From the NCBI GenBank assembly GCA_015146655.1, contig VKHL01000008.1:310001-374000 (forward strand): a stretch of DNA of 64,000 nucleotides, in the 5' to 3' direction. This DNA is from Ochromonas danica (Eukaryota > Sar > Chrysophyceae > Chromulinales > Chromulinaceae). The notes beneath the pieces are model-generated. The model worked only from the letters and a program-made list of their open reading frames with translations, was not told the origin of the DNA and made no database searches. The position numbers were made by a program, and so were the translations under genes. This document shows, one piece after another, positions 11,279-22,981 of this stretch (positions are counted from its first letter, which is position 1; each line of letters starts with the position of its first letter).

Positions 11279-12748
11279 ATGATCGCTGCCAATAAACGCT
11301 ATCTGAAGGCGAACCTCACTCAGGTATGCTTCTCTCTATTCCCACACAAAGAAACCGACTCTGTGTATCTGAACTGTGGGTGGGTTGTGTCTCTGTCTGC
11401 ATGTGGGTAGGGAGTGTTGGGCATACAGTCCAATCTCATCGATCTCTATTCTCATAATTTGTCTGCCATCGCCACTCAGGCTGCCTTGGTGGCTGGCTTC
11501 GCCTTCACTGCCGTGACTAATGACACCGACACGGGAACCATCGCGAAGCTCGTGCTGTCCTATTTCTACTATGTGCTCTTCACGGTGTGCTTCGTGACGG
11601 CACTCTTTATCCTCTCTCAAGCCACCATCGTGGTGATGTTTGGTCCCACGATGGCGTTGAAAGGGTCGACAGACGAAGCTGTGAAGTATGCCGCGGCCCA
11701 CATGATGTCCCAGCAACTCGTCATCCTCAAGGCTGCCCTGGTCTGCTACAGCTCACTCTTTATTGCCGCTTGCATCCTCTCTTGGGCCAGCTACCCCTAT
11801 GGTATAGCAGCCATCTGCACTGTAGTCTATGCCGCGGCCTTCTACCATTTGCTCAAGCAAGGTTTCCGCGCGTACCGCATCTTCGTGCCGGACGATGACA
11901 GCGCATTTGTGGAACCTCTTCTTGAGTTGTCCAACAGTGGGTCCACACCCTCAGTCTACAAAGCTGTGGGTACGAGTGAGTCGAAGGACGATCGTGCGGT
12001 GTCATCAGCGGCTTCTCTTGCTGCTGCCCAGGAGGTAAAGGCTGCTATAGCTGTCTACTAACTGATTTGTGGCACCATGCCCTCTCATGCTGACAACCTT
12101 GGACATGTTACCTTGATTAATAGGCGACGAAGCTGAAGGTTCGCGCTGTGTTATGGAAGAGGCAGTCGATCGAGGATGGCGGACTGTTCGTCAAGTATTA
12201 TGCCGTCCTGGAAAAGGGAAGGCTGGACTTCTACCTTCGCGAGAAAGACTATCGCGAGAATGCCAATCCTATCAACAACAAGCCTATTAAGCTGTGGCAA
12301 TACGACTTGGAGACAGATCATCGCAAGTACTCGAAGAGCGTCACCTCTCTCACGACGGCCATGAAAAGTGCCTTTATGGGCAACGAGGACTTCTCCATGA
12401 CAGACCTCCTGACTTCGGAGCATGACTTGCAATATGCTTCGAGGAACTATAAGTTTGGTCTGGTACCCAAGGTGTCCTCCGAGTTAGTGGCCAGCACGAT
12501 CTATGAGTTCCTGGCACACGACGAGAAGACGTACAAGCTTTGGGTGCAAAGCCTGCAAGCTGTGGTCAAGTACGTGTTCTTTTGCTTTGTCTTCCTCTGA
12601 TCTCATGTGACCATTGCGATGTGTTGTCTTGTGTGGTGATTGCAGAGCGTACGATGAGATCGCGGCGAGTCCCTCCGTGGAACAAACCATTCGCACTGGA
12701 TCGGCGGATGTGGAGTTGGTCGTGCAGGCGGCTAATCATGCAGTATAA
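11279..12748 (+). CDS. Orai-like four-helix membrane protein with PH domain, tandem copy A
   Basis: Four exons (11279-11323, 11411-12034, 12124-12569, 12646-12748) encode 406 residues; phases are consistent throughout. Residues 1-50 read into QAALVAGFAFTAV, the first of four hydrophobic helices (about 40-52, 65-97, 125-150 and 153-172). Spacing and short motifs resemble the Orai/CRAC calcium-channel fold, but the selectivity glutamate of animal Orai is not evident, so channel activity is only a suggestion. A PH-like domain follows (KLKVRAVLWKRQS to KTYKLWVQSLQAVVKAY, about residues 225-375), implying phosphoinositide binding at a membrane. Exon 1, intron 1 and the first 50 bp of exon 2 differ from copies B and C at many sites, while everything from 11462 to 12756 appears identical by eye, introns included. 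Confidence 0.8.
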
Positions 12749-14484
12749 GCGGTCATAAGACTGACCGAGAAAAATGACTCCTGTTAAACAGAATTACTAA
12801 AGATAGATATTCTCATATTCTGCCATGAAGAAATCAAGGAATGCATTTATGCTTTATTGAACGCGCTCTTATTGTGGCGACATTTCCCCCGTGAACTAGC
12901 AAACACGGATAACTAACCAAATAGTCCGTTATGACATTTAGTACCGTTAAAATAATCATTTCTTGATCTATTTTCTGTTTTGAAACTGCCTCGACTTTTC
13001 ATCCTTCGCTGAAGTTCCTCGATCTCTATTGAAAGTTTGTCTCGGGAAATTTGTCACATCCCTCACTCACTCATGCACTACACGATACACAGTCTGGGAG
13101 CGAAACATAGTCTACTGCCATTTCTCATAGTTTGGACCGCAGCATCACGTCGTTGCTCCATTCCGCTGAAACTCTCAACTCATAAACTCGAATTTCAGAA
13201 CAAAGTTCATTGAAACTACTGCGATTTGGCACAATTAAGAATAATTAAGGACTGTTTATTGCAATAGTTACTGTAACTACTACTGTGTTCAAATTAGAAT
13301 GAATTGAATGATTAGTCGTTGCCTTCGTTGTCTCGATCACCATCATCATCATTTTCAATTCCTCCCTTGGCGAAGTTTATTGTGGATTCCTTGAGATGAA
13401 ACTCTCTCCCTCTGTCCCATTTGCATTGCGTTCTTCACTTTTTAAGTACCTCCTGCACTATTTGATACCAAACACAGACCAGATGCTGGCAGATCTCTCC
13501 GTCCAACTCATTGCTATAGAATCTATCATTGCATCTTTCTCGGGTCATCAGAGGAATAGATCTTAGGATCGACAAAGAAGGCGTATTTGATTTCTACGAT
13601 CATTATCTTCAATGTATGATGTTATCACTCCATGGAATTCATTTCATCTAAACTTCTATAGACGATTACTGCTGAGGAGTAGATGCTACCATATCATAAC
13701 ATTGCCAAACGTAGCGCTGCCTTCACAATCTCCTTCTCTTTCCAAGAGTTCAAAGATAAGCTCTTTAAAATAATTAACTCTTCGTCTCTTTCTGAGATAA
13801 TGACAGATTGGCGAAAGACTTTCGACTTCTGATTTTAAGAGCTCTACGACTGGCGCAAAGGCCCAAAGCATGTGGATTATCCGGATAGTTCGCTCGATTA
13901 TTGTGAAGAAGGTTGACCTGATACGACCTGATAAGACTGACAGGCGGTCAACGGCACTGCAGGCCAACAGTCAACAGGCATAGACTGGCAGTAGACTAGC
14001 AGACTGTAGGCGTTTGGAAATACACACACCCAGTTTATTATCTTTTGAATTTTGACGAGAATTCTTTAGACTCCAGCCCATCTCAGCAATAATAAGCAGC
14101 AAGTCCCATCTGTTTTCAATCCTTTCTTCACGTACTAAATTTCCTGTGGCATACGCCCCCAATTTAGGTCGATAAATTATCAACCATTAGAGAATATTCC
14201 CACATTTTCCATATCATTTGAAATCTCAGAACGTGATTTGTTAATTGATGTTGTGGAAGCAAAATTGGAAATCCAACACCAACAAACTCGTAAAAGCGAC
14301 TTTTACGCCAAACCAGCTGACAAAAACCGCTCGCCAATTAAGTGAATTACATTGAATTAAGTGGTTGGGTGTGGAAGCTGTTGAAGGAATTACACTGTGA
14401 AGACAGAATTGTCGACATCAAATCTTGTCGACGACTAGACCAGCCATGCCATCATTGGTCAGTTTTCAGCATAAGTAAAGAGGA
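12749..14484. other. Intergenic spacer between triplet copies A and B
   Basis: No gene is supported here. The first 110 bp are a diverged version of the copy C 3' flank (shared blocks GCCATGAAGAAAT and TTTATGCTTT). At about 12975-13050 there is sequence resembling the upstream region of copy A. Near 14333-14365 lies AGTGAATTACATTGAATTAA, and near 14379 TTGAAGGAATTACACT; both recur upstream of copy C and are likely promoter elements of copy B. Short minus-strand reading frames at 13.7-14.2 kb show no conserved features. Confidence 0.5.
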
Positions 14485-15951
14485 ATGATCGCTGCCAATA
14501 AACGCTATCTAAAGGCAAATCTCACTCAGGTATTATTCTCCTGTGCCAAACAACTGACCGTGTCTGACTTACTGAACCGTGGGTGGGTTGTGTCTCTGTC
14601 TGCATGTGGGTAGGGAGTGTTGGGCATCCAGACCAACCTCATCAACCTTTACTCCAATAATCTTTCTGCCATCGCCACTCAGGCTGCCTTGGTGGCTGGC
14701 TTCGCCTTCACTGCCGTGACTAATGACACCGACACGGGAACCATCGCGAAGCTCGTGCTGTCCTATTTCTACTATGTGCTCTTCACGGTGTGCTTCGTGA
14801 CGGCACTCTTTATCCTCTCTCAAGCCACCATCGTGGTGATGTTTGGTCCCACGATGGCGTTGAAAGGGTCGACAGACGAAGCTGTGAAGTATGCCGCGGC
14901 CCACATGATGTCCCAGCAACTCGTCATCCTCAAGGCTGCCCTGGTCTGCTACAGCTCACTCTTTATTGCCGCTTGCATCCTCTCTTGGGCCAGCTACCCC
15001 TATGGTATAGCAGCCATCTGCACTGTAGTCTATGCCGCGGCCTTCTACCATTTGCTCAAGCAAGGTTTCCGCGCGTACCGCATCTTCGTGCCGGACGATG
15101 ACAGCGCATTTGTGGAACCTCTTCTTGAGTTGTCCAACAGTGGGTCCACACCCTCAGTCTACAAAGCTGTGGGTACGAGTGAGTCGAAGGACGATCGTGC
15201 GGTGTCATCAGCGGCTTCTCTTGCTGCTGCCCAGGAGGTAAAGGCTGCTATAGCTGTCTACTAACTGATTTGTGGCACCATGCCCTCTCATGCTGACAAC
15301 CTTGGACATGTTACCTTGATTAATAGGCGACGAAGCTGAAGGTTCGCGCTGTGTTATGGAAGAGGCAGTCGATCGAGGATGGCGGACTGTTCGTCAAGTA
15401 TTATGCCGTCCTGGAAAAGGGAAGGCTGGACTTCTACCTTCGCGAGAAAGACTATCGCGAGAATGCCAATCCTATCAACAACAAGCCTATTAAGCTGTGG
15501 CAATACGACTTGGAGACAGATCATCGCAAGTACTCGAAGAGCGTCACCTCTCTCACGACGGCCATGAAAAGTGCCTTTATGGGCAACGAGGACTTCTCCA
15601 TGACAGACCTCCTGACTTCGGAGCATGACTTGCAATATGCTTCGAGGAACTATAAGTTTGGTCTGGTACCCAAGGTGTCCTCCGAGTTAGTGGCCAGCAC
15701 GATCTATGAGTTCCTGGCACACGACGAGAAGACGTACAAGCTTTGGGTGCAAAGCCTGCAAGCTGTGGTCAAGTACGTGTTCTTTTGCTTTGTCTTCCTC
15801 TGATCTCATGTGACCATTGCGATGTGTTGTCTTGTGTGGTGATTGCAGAGCGTACGATGAGATCGCGGCGAGTCCCTCCGTGGAACAAACCATTCGCACT
15901 GGATCGGCGGATGTGGAGTTGGTCGTGCAGGCGGCTAATCATGCAGTATAA
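14485..15951 (+). CDS. Orai-like four-helix membrane protein with PH domain, tandem copy B
   Basis: Four exons (14485-14529, 14611-15237, 15327-15772, 15849-15951) encode 406 residues with the same architecture as copy A: a short N-terminal segment, four membrane helices, a Ser/Ala-rich linker and a PH-like domain. From the start codon through about 20 bp past the stop (14484-15971) it appears identical to copy C, including all three introns. Against copy A it differs in exon 1, intron 1 and the first part of exon 2, where VLGIQTNLINLYSNN replaces VLGIQSNLIDLYSHN. The 3' flank then diverges at once from copies A and C. Confidence 0.8.
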
Positions 15952-16353
15952 GCGGTCATTAGCCAGGCTGAGATTGGTTGGTATTGTTGGCTTCTCTCAT
16001 GAGTTGAAGCGATTGTATATTTTTGTGTTTTATTTTGTTCCTTATGATGAAAGTGTTTGGTGGATGAATAGTGTTTATGCTTTGTATACCGCTATGTAAC
16101 ACCGTAACACTTATTTTCTTCAACTTCAACATCAACCTCAACCTCATACATTACTAATTCGTTTCGCCCTCCCAAACCTTAATAGCGAATTAAGTGAATT
16201 ACATTGAATTAGCGAATTAAGTGAATTACATTGAATTAAGTAAACGGGAAGAGACTGTTGAAGGAATTACACTATAAGCGAATGGTAAAAAATCCTGAAC
16301 AAGTTAGTCTACCGTATGGGAGGATTGTCCAAGAGAGAGTAGTCTAGAGGAGA
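15952..16353. promoter_or_regulatory. Spacer and promoter between copies B and C, with a 27-bp tandem repeat
   Basis: Two perfect adjacent 27-bp units lie at 16184-16210 and 16211-16237, each beginning AGCGAATTAAGTGAATTACA. A single copy of the core lies upstream of copy B near 14339 and a shorter version upstream of copy A near 11159. TTGAAGGAATTACACT at about 16254 is also shared with the copy B upstream region. Conservation in diverged flanks suggests these are promoter elements. Confidence 0.5.
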
Positions 16354-17820
16354 ATGATCGCTGCCAATAAACGCTATCTAAAGGCAAATCTCACTCAGGT
16401 ATTATTCTCCTGTGCCAAACAACTGACCGTGTCTGACTTACTGAACCGTGGGTGGGTTGTGTCTCTGTCTGCATGTGGGTAGGGAGTGTTGGGCATCCAG
16501 ACCAACCTCATCAACCTTTACTCCAATAATCTTTCTGCCATCGCCACTCAGGCTGCCTTGGTGGCTGGCTTCGCCTTCACTGCCGTGACTAATGACACCG
16601 ACACGGGAACCATCGCGAAGCTCGTGCTGTCCTATTTCTACTATGTGCTCTTCACGGTGTGCTTCGTGACGGCACTCTTTATCCTCTCTCAAGCCACCAT
16701 CGTGGTGATGTTTGGTCCCACGATGGCGTTGAAAGGGTCGACAGACGAAGCTGTGAAGTATGCCGCGGCCCACATGATGTCCCAGCAACTCGTCATCCTC
16801 AAGGCTGCCCTGGTCTGCTACAGCTCACTCTTTATTGCCGCTTGCATCCTCTCTTGGGCCAGCTACCCCTATGGTATAGCAGCCATCTGCACTGTAGTCT
16901 ATGCCGCGGCCTTCTACCATTTGCTCAAGCAAGGTTTCCGCGCGTACCGCATCTTCGTGCCGGACGATGACAGCGCATTTGTGGAACCTCTTCTTGAGTT
17001 GTCCAACAGTGGGTCCACACCCTCAGTCTACAAAGCTGTGGGTACGAGTGAGTCGAAGGACGATCGTGCGGTGTCATCAGCGGCTTCTCTTGCTGCTGCC
17101 CAGGAGGTAAAGGCTGCTATAGCTGTCTACTAACTGATTTGTGGCACCATGCCCTCTCATGCTGACAACCTTGGACATGTTACCTTGATTAATAGGCGAC
17201 GAAGCTGAAGGTTCGCGCTGTGTTATGGAAGAGGCAGTCGATCGAGGATGGCGGACTGTTCGTCAAGTATTATGCCGTCCTGGAAAAGGGAAGGCTGGAC
17301 TTCTACCTTCGCGAGAAAGACTATCGCGAGAATGCCAATCCTATCAACAACAAGCCTATTAAGCTGTGGCAATACGACTTGGAGACAGATCATCGCAAGT
17401 ACTCGAAGAGCGTCACCTCTCTCACGACGGCCATGAAAAGTGCCTTTATGGGCAACGAGGACTTCTCCATGACAGACCTCCTGACTTCGGAGCATGACTT
17501 GCAATATGCTTCGAGGAACTATAAGTTTGGTCTGGTACCCAAGGTGTCCTCCGAGTTAGTGGCCAGCACGATCTATGAGTTCCTGGCACACGACGAGAAG
17601 ACGTACAAGCTTTGGGTGCAAAGCCTGCAAGCTGTGGTCAAGTACGTGTTCTTTTGCTTTGTCTTCCTCTGATCTCATGTGACCATTGCGATGTGTTGTC
17701 TTGTGTGGTGATTGCAGAGCGTACGATGAGATCGCGGCGAGTCCCTCCGTGGAACAAACCATTCGCACTGGATCGGCGGATGTGGAGTTGGTCGTGCAGG
17801 CGGCTAATCATGCAGTATAA
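16354..17820 (+). CDS. Orai-like four-helix membrane protein with PH domain, tandem copy C
   Basis: Four exons (16354-16398, 16480-17106, 17196-17641, 17718-17820) encode 406 residues. The predicted protein is the same as that of copy B and differs from copy A only at a few positions near the N-terminus. Intron sequences and silent sites also match copies A and B, which argues for very recent homogenisation or duplication. The 3' flank is alignable with that of copy A but clearly diverged. The gene converges on the ccdA gene with 189 bp between the stop codons. Confidence 0.8.
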
Positions 17821-18009
17821 GCGGTCATTAGCCAGGCTGACAAAAAGGATTCGTGTTGAACAGAAGCAACTGTAGATAGATAGTGTGTATGCTCGTCATA
17901 TTGTGCCATGAAGAAATTGTGTGGTGGATGGGGTGCATTTATGCTTTGTGTAACGCATTTCACACTCCCAACAGTGTACCAACATTGGTACCAATATTTC
18001 TAGTGATTG

Positions 18010-18954
18010 CTATATGCCTTCATTTATCACATGCCCCAAGGTGCTAACCAGCGCATAACTGCCGTAAGTTAGAAAGGCAACAGCAAAGAGTTTGTTCACC
18101 CATTGACTTGAGGGTCCGAGTGCCTGCGATAGAGCGCTGGTCTTCTGAGAGAGCAGGACCGCGGAGAGGGCCGGCGTGACATAGCCAAGACTGAACAACG
18201 TCAAGACCAACAAGCCCACTCCAGGGTTCGCAATAGTACTGACGAAAGCTAGCAAAGCAGCGAGCACAGGAGTTGTGCAGGCCGAGCCAATGAGGGCGGA
18301 AGTCGTGCCATAGAGAAAGGCACCCGTCATCGTGGCTGCCGATTTCTCTCCCGACCGAAAGGTACGAGCCAGCTGTGTGGTGGGAAAGGAGAAAACAAGG
18401 ATCTCCAGTAAATTAAGGCCCAACAAAACGTAGATGCCAGCCAGGAGGACGTCCTTGAAGGTTCCTGTCTGGTCGGAGAGAGGACCCAACAGGTTGCCCA
18501 CCAAACCCGCCGCCCCGCCCAGTACTGAGAAGGCGGTCACTATACCTGCCGCATATGCTCCAACCTTCCAGTAGTATTCTGTGGGAAGGTCAGTCTTCTG
18601 ATTCCCCTTATCGTTGTCTTCGCCACTGCCTTGTCGAAGGTATGACAAGGTGATTGGCAGCAAGCCAAGGGCACAGGGTGAGAGAGCCGTCAGCGCTCCA
18701 CCAAGAAGGAGAGCAACAGAAGTGGCGGGGTTGAGTCCAGTAAGACTGTTATCCAGCACATCGGAGAGCTGCAGTTGCAAGTCATAGATGCCTGTCGTCA
18801 CATCCTCCACGCTGAGTGATAGCCTAGATGCTGATGAGGAGGAGCGAAGACTGCGCACACTCTTCGATCCACAGAGCACACCACATGGCCTAAGCGAGTA
18901 ACCTGGCATGACAAGATAGCCAAGAATGCCCAACACTATTCGCCACCTCATCAT
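18010..18954 (-). CDS. ccdA: CcdA-type thiol-disulfide transporter of the plastid
   Basis: This intronless frame encodes 314 residues. CcdA carries reducing equivalents across the thylakoid (or bacterial inner) membrane to apocytochrome and other lumen thiol proteins, and is needed for cytochrome c/b6f assembly. The two hallmark cysteines are visible in membrane helices: LTALSPCALGLLPITL near residue 95 and IGSACTTPVLAALL near 220. About six hydrophobic helices are present, and length after the leader matches the family. The N-terminus MMRWRIVLGILGYLVMPGYS is signal-peptide-like and is followed by a Ser/Arg-rich stretch (SVRSLRSSSSASRLSLS), which matches the bipartite presequence of secondary plastids. 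Two ATGs lie side by side, and the first is chosen. This is the strongest evidence in the window for a photosynthetic host. Confidence 0.92.
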   Translation of the reverse strand: MMRWRIVLGILGYLVMPGYSLRPCGVLCGSKSVRSLRSSSSASRLSLSVEDVTTGIYDLQLQLSDVLDNSLTGLNPATSVALLLGGALTALSPCALGLLPITLSYLRQGSGEDNDKGNQKTDLPTEYYWKVGAYAAGIVTAFSVLGGAAGLVGNLLGPLSDQTGTFKDVLLAGIYVLLGLNLLEILVFSFPTTQLARTFRSGEKSAATMTGAFLYGTTSALIGSACTTPVLAALLAFVSTIANPGVGLLVLTLFSLGYVTPALSAVLLSQKTSALSQALGPSSQWVNKLFAVAFLTYGSYALVSTLGHVINEGI

Positions 18955-19307
18955 CGATCGGAATTCTATTTGACTGACCGCTCCACTTCGTCAAGATGGT
19001 GGTTAACTTCACAAATGTTAACTTAACTAAACCATCCAAGTCCCGAATTAAACAAACATGTGATGCATGCAAATCACACATCTCCTACGATTGATTGGGA
19101 TCGACCATAAATGCCCGAATGGTGCGCTGAACCAAGCCACAATAGACTAGAGGCAATGGTAGCACTGGAGACAGCAGGTGTTGGAGCATTAGACCAGTTC
19201 AACATATTCAAAAAGCAATCTTGTCCCAACAATACTTCGCCCTTCCAAGGTTTATAGACAAAATTCCTTGTTGTTGTACCTCACTACATAATATAATAAC
19301 ACAAAAT
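18955..19307. promoter_or_regulatory. Spacer upstream of ccdA
   Basis: This 353-bp interval lies between the start of ccdA and the stop of the upstream minus-strand gene. It should hold the ccdA promoter and the upstream gene's 3' end. No RNA gene, repeat or clear motif was seen. Confidence 0.4.
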
Positions 19308-22300
19308 TCAAATCACACTTTGTAATTGCGCTGCTGTGAGCAAACGCTGGCCCACATTGTAACCCACGCGATTGCCCAGTGAGGTCGACACCTCTCGCAT
19401 CTCCACATCGAGCTCCACACTTGCATGTATACAGATAATATTGGAGAGCTTGATGAAGAAGGCACTCTCTTCTTCGTTAAGGAAATGAGATATATCCACT
19501 TGGATCAACTTGAACGATAAGGTGCGAGCCTGCAGAAAGCTGGGCAAGTCTCGTCGACTCCTTGGCGCAACCATCGAGATATCAGACACGCAGCTGTCAC
19601 GTAGTAATATGTTCTCCACATCATTAGAATCTGCGGCAGGCAGTTGTGCTGCTAAACATTCGAAAAGTAGTTTGTTCAAGTCATCCAAGAGCATCTCGAC
19701 TTCTTGCACAGAGAGGGTTCTGTCTTGCTTCCCTGCCTGGACCACACCTGGGAGAGGTTGATTGAGCACTTTCACTCCTATCACAGCACATAACAGCATG
19801 CATTTAGCTCGAGTGGTGTTGATCCAGAAGGAGGGCTTACCAGGTGGGGGCAGCTGAATGGTGAGATCAATCAAGCTGTCCAGGAAAGACACGGACTGCT
19901 CCTCTGGCTTCCTTTTCCCGCCAAAGATATATCCCAGCACACCCATTTCCGTTTCTCGAGGTGCTTCTGATATCAAACTGTCGCGTTGTGCTGGATGCGT
20001 GGAAGGACGGAAAGGGCTGGAGCCGAAGAATGAGCGTCGAGGAGCACCTCGTTGTGGAGCAATCGAGGCATCTGGTATTGGTTGAAGATGTCTGAGACAG
20101 CAAACCATTACGTAAATTGTGAGGTGTACACAATTGGAAAGCTCCTTACTTGGTGAGCACTGCCATTCTTAATCGAGTGTTCTTCTTCAGCCCCGCGTGC
20201 CCTGCATCGATAAAAGATTGAGAGATGTTGCGGCCTTGTTGAGAGGGAGCAGTGCTGAAGCGATCTATTTCACCATGACCACCATATTCGCTCACAGACA
20301 CAATACTTGGCTGGCCGTATTGAGCAGGTGCCCTATGAGCATGCCTTTTGGAACTGTTTGCGGCCGGAGCTGATCCTTCATCCTCTTCCTCGTCATCGCT
20401 ATCAGGATATCCACCTTCCTCCTTCGCCGCAGCAATCATCTCTATGAAGCAGGATGAAGCAGGCCAATTCATAACGCAGGTCAATGAGAGCAGGTCATAT
20501 TCTTACCTTTGACCAACTGCAGCAAGACGCCGTGCCGCTTGATGCCTCGGGTTTTGCCATCTCGAAGACGCAGAACTAGCAGTGCAAGGATATCTAACAC
20601 TTGACCTTTCTACATTGATATCAGTTGCATTATGCTCGTCATATTACCTCTAAGAGAGCATGAGAGCAAGACAAACCTCAATTTTATTGTACTCGTCTTT
20701 GGGTGGCACCTGACGAATGACCACAAGGGAACAGTACAGTAAAGGCAAGAGCAAAAACACCGCCAATGGAACAAACAATTGCGTGTTTCCACTCGCCACA
20801 CCCTAAAAACAACCAACGCGTTACATGTACACGAAAAGAGAGCACGATGGATCAGATTCGCTCACCAAGGCGTTGAACATGGCGCTGCTTTCGCTGTCGT
20901 AGCACTCATAGTAGGTCTGGGTGAATTGGACAGGGGGTGACTCAACCAGCTTCTTCCAAGTGCTTGATGTCATCAACATCTGATTGGAGCATGACCCATT
21001 ACTCAGTTGGTACTTGTACGTGCTGGTCGACTGGCTGACGCCTGATTGGCTATTGTAAACGAAGACGGAGCATGTGGCATTGGAAAGAGTACAAAAGTCG
21101 AAGAGTTCCTGGCGGCAACTACTCGAGCAGTTGGAGTTAGTGGAGCTCAAAGTCATGAAGGAAGCATTATAGGCAGCTTTGTTGAGGTCTTCATAGCTGT
21201 CAAACCTCCCGACCAGTCGCATCAAATCGATCAAGCCAAGGTCTTCCAATAACTCATAAGTGTTATTGCCATCAAAAATAGACCACGATGTGAGATGATG
21301 AGTGGAGAGACTGTTGTAAAACAGCAATCCTGGCAAGAAGTTGAAGAGTTGACAAGCTCGGCTGCGTCCGATAGTTGTGCTACAATCACAAAATGCAGGG
21401 CGAAGGGAACTGGCTCCGTAATGATTGAAAATAGGCAAGGCTATCGTAGATCCCAGTGTCATCATGCAAAGTTGAGTAGGATAGTGCGATCCCACAGCCA
21501 AAGAGGTCTTGTTGGCCACGCAAAAGAGAGACGACATGTATGGAAAGCGGGGATCAAAGTACTCCCCCAAACTATACTCTGTCCCATTAAATGTAAAGAG
21601 GCGCTGATAGCGACTAATGGGTTGAAGAAGGTCAAGGGAAAGCAGTTTGTTATTGATTGCCATGCTGATGGTCAGCGAGCGCACATCCAGATAAGGAGCG
21701 AATATAGAGCTTCCATCCAGAGTGGCATCATAGCCTGCATTGCCAGCATTCATAGCACTCATGCAGATAGAAGACGTGAGATAGTCACTTGCATCTCCAT
21801 AGGCTGTGGTGATGATGGAGTTGGCCTGGTCGTAGGAGGAGTAGCCCGTGATGTTACAAAACCCGTGCACTGAGGCAGTGTTAGAACGACTATGCTCCAG
21901 ATTGAAGACCACTGCCGGTATGGCAGTGTAAGAGATTGACTGCAACTGTCCAAAGCCTATCGCAGAGAAGTTCTCAGTGGAAGGATAGGCCACACTGTAA
22001 TACTGCACAAAGGACATCATCATCACGAGGTTGAACGCGAGGTTATGATGAATAGCAATGCTTCCTTGCTGGCTCAAAGAGGAGTAAAAGCTCGTCATCA
22101 TTTGCTCATACTGACTAACGGAGTTGATCTCAAAGTTGGAGAAGGTCACCGTGTAGACAGCATTGCTGCTCAAATAGTCGGGCGTGCCCTGCCAGTTGCC
22201 CTCCATGTCTGCCAAGTACTGTCCATTCACAGCAATGGGCACAGAGTCGCAGTTGCCTGCATCTTGCTGCAAGGAGATAAAGGCCTGGCTGATGGAGTCC

Positions 22301-22622
22301 TCATAGCTGACGTAGAGGAAGTAGATGAAGATACCCACGAGACAGGCATAGGCCATGGTGCCATAGTAGTACAAGTCTAGTGACAGCAGTGCAGGCAGAG
22401 ACACTCAGTTAGCAGTGTAATAGAGAGTGACCAGGGGTGGGAGGCGGAGGGCAAGAGGGGCTCACAGGTGTTGGGCAGGTCTTTGATGGAGTCCACGGGG
22501 ATGTGGTCCAGGTAGAACTTGCTTACTTGGGCTTGAATGAATTCCCAGAGGGACTCTTCAATATCTTCCTCCGTCTCGCGCGAGGCATTGACAATGGGCT
22601 TTTCTTTCTTTATTGGGAGCAT
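19308..22622 (-). CDS. Two-pass membrane protein with very large outer domain, paralog 2
   Basis: Seven exons fit: 22622-22466, 22376-20866, 20802-20677, 20609-20507, 20441-20150, 20091-19841 and 19747-19308 (959 residues). It is an inverted paralog of the gene at 4101-7435. Shared features in order are FYLDHIPVDSIKDLPNT before the first helix, a roughly 470-residue outer domain with CDCSTTIG, a second helix after GVASGNTQLFVPL, the cytosolic block LRLRDGKTRGIK, EMIAAAKEEGGYPDSDDE, and MGVLGYIFGG. The tail lacks the long acidic run of paralog 1. Three introns here fall inside what is one continuous exon in paralog 1, while paralog 1 has two introns near the C-terminus that are absent here. 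The 93-bp intron 19840-19748 is open in frame, so it could be retained. Function unknown. Confidence 0.75.
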
Positions 22623-22981
22623 AGATATATATATCTATTTCTTCATCGATCTTCCATCCCATATAGAAAGGAAATACATAATCCAGTTATGCATTTTCGT
22701 AAATCGAGCCAAACCCAGCCAGCCATGCTGTAAGTATCATGTTTGGGATAGGATAAACGAATGCTTGCTTACAGATGCTACAGCATTAGCATCCATATTA
22801 TTTGATTTAAAGATATACTAATTTGAAAAGAAAGTATTCTAATCAAGGAAAGAGCCAGTATCACTGAAAGAGAATTATTTATGTAATTCCTCAAAGTGAG
22901 TAAGAGAATTCACTAACTCCACATGGCATTCTTGTTGTTGTTTCGTTTGTTGTCGTGCTGTAAACTGCTAGGAACTGGGAA
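22623..22981. promoter_or_regulatory. Bidirectional promoter, membrane paralog 2 and WKR-1
   Basis: The start codons of two divergent genes lie 358 bp apart. The interval is AT-rich, with a (TA)n-like ATATATATAT stretch next to the minus-strand start. No specific motif was recognised. Confidence 0.4.

Noticed and set aside
13470-13570. Possible fossil of exon 2 of the triplet gene
   Set aside because: A few matching words occur near 13487-13525, but similarity is too weak by eye to call a pseudogene.
13686-14183. Two short minus-strand frames between triplet copies A and B
   Set aside because: No domain, signal or paralog was recognised, codon use looks random, and nothing similar lies between copies B and C.
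14569-15899. Minus-strand and alternative-frame reading frames repeated in each triplet copy
   Set aside because: They are shadows of conserved exons and recur only because the DNA is identical; the spliced plus-strand protein has clear membrane and PH features.
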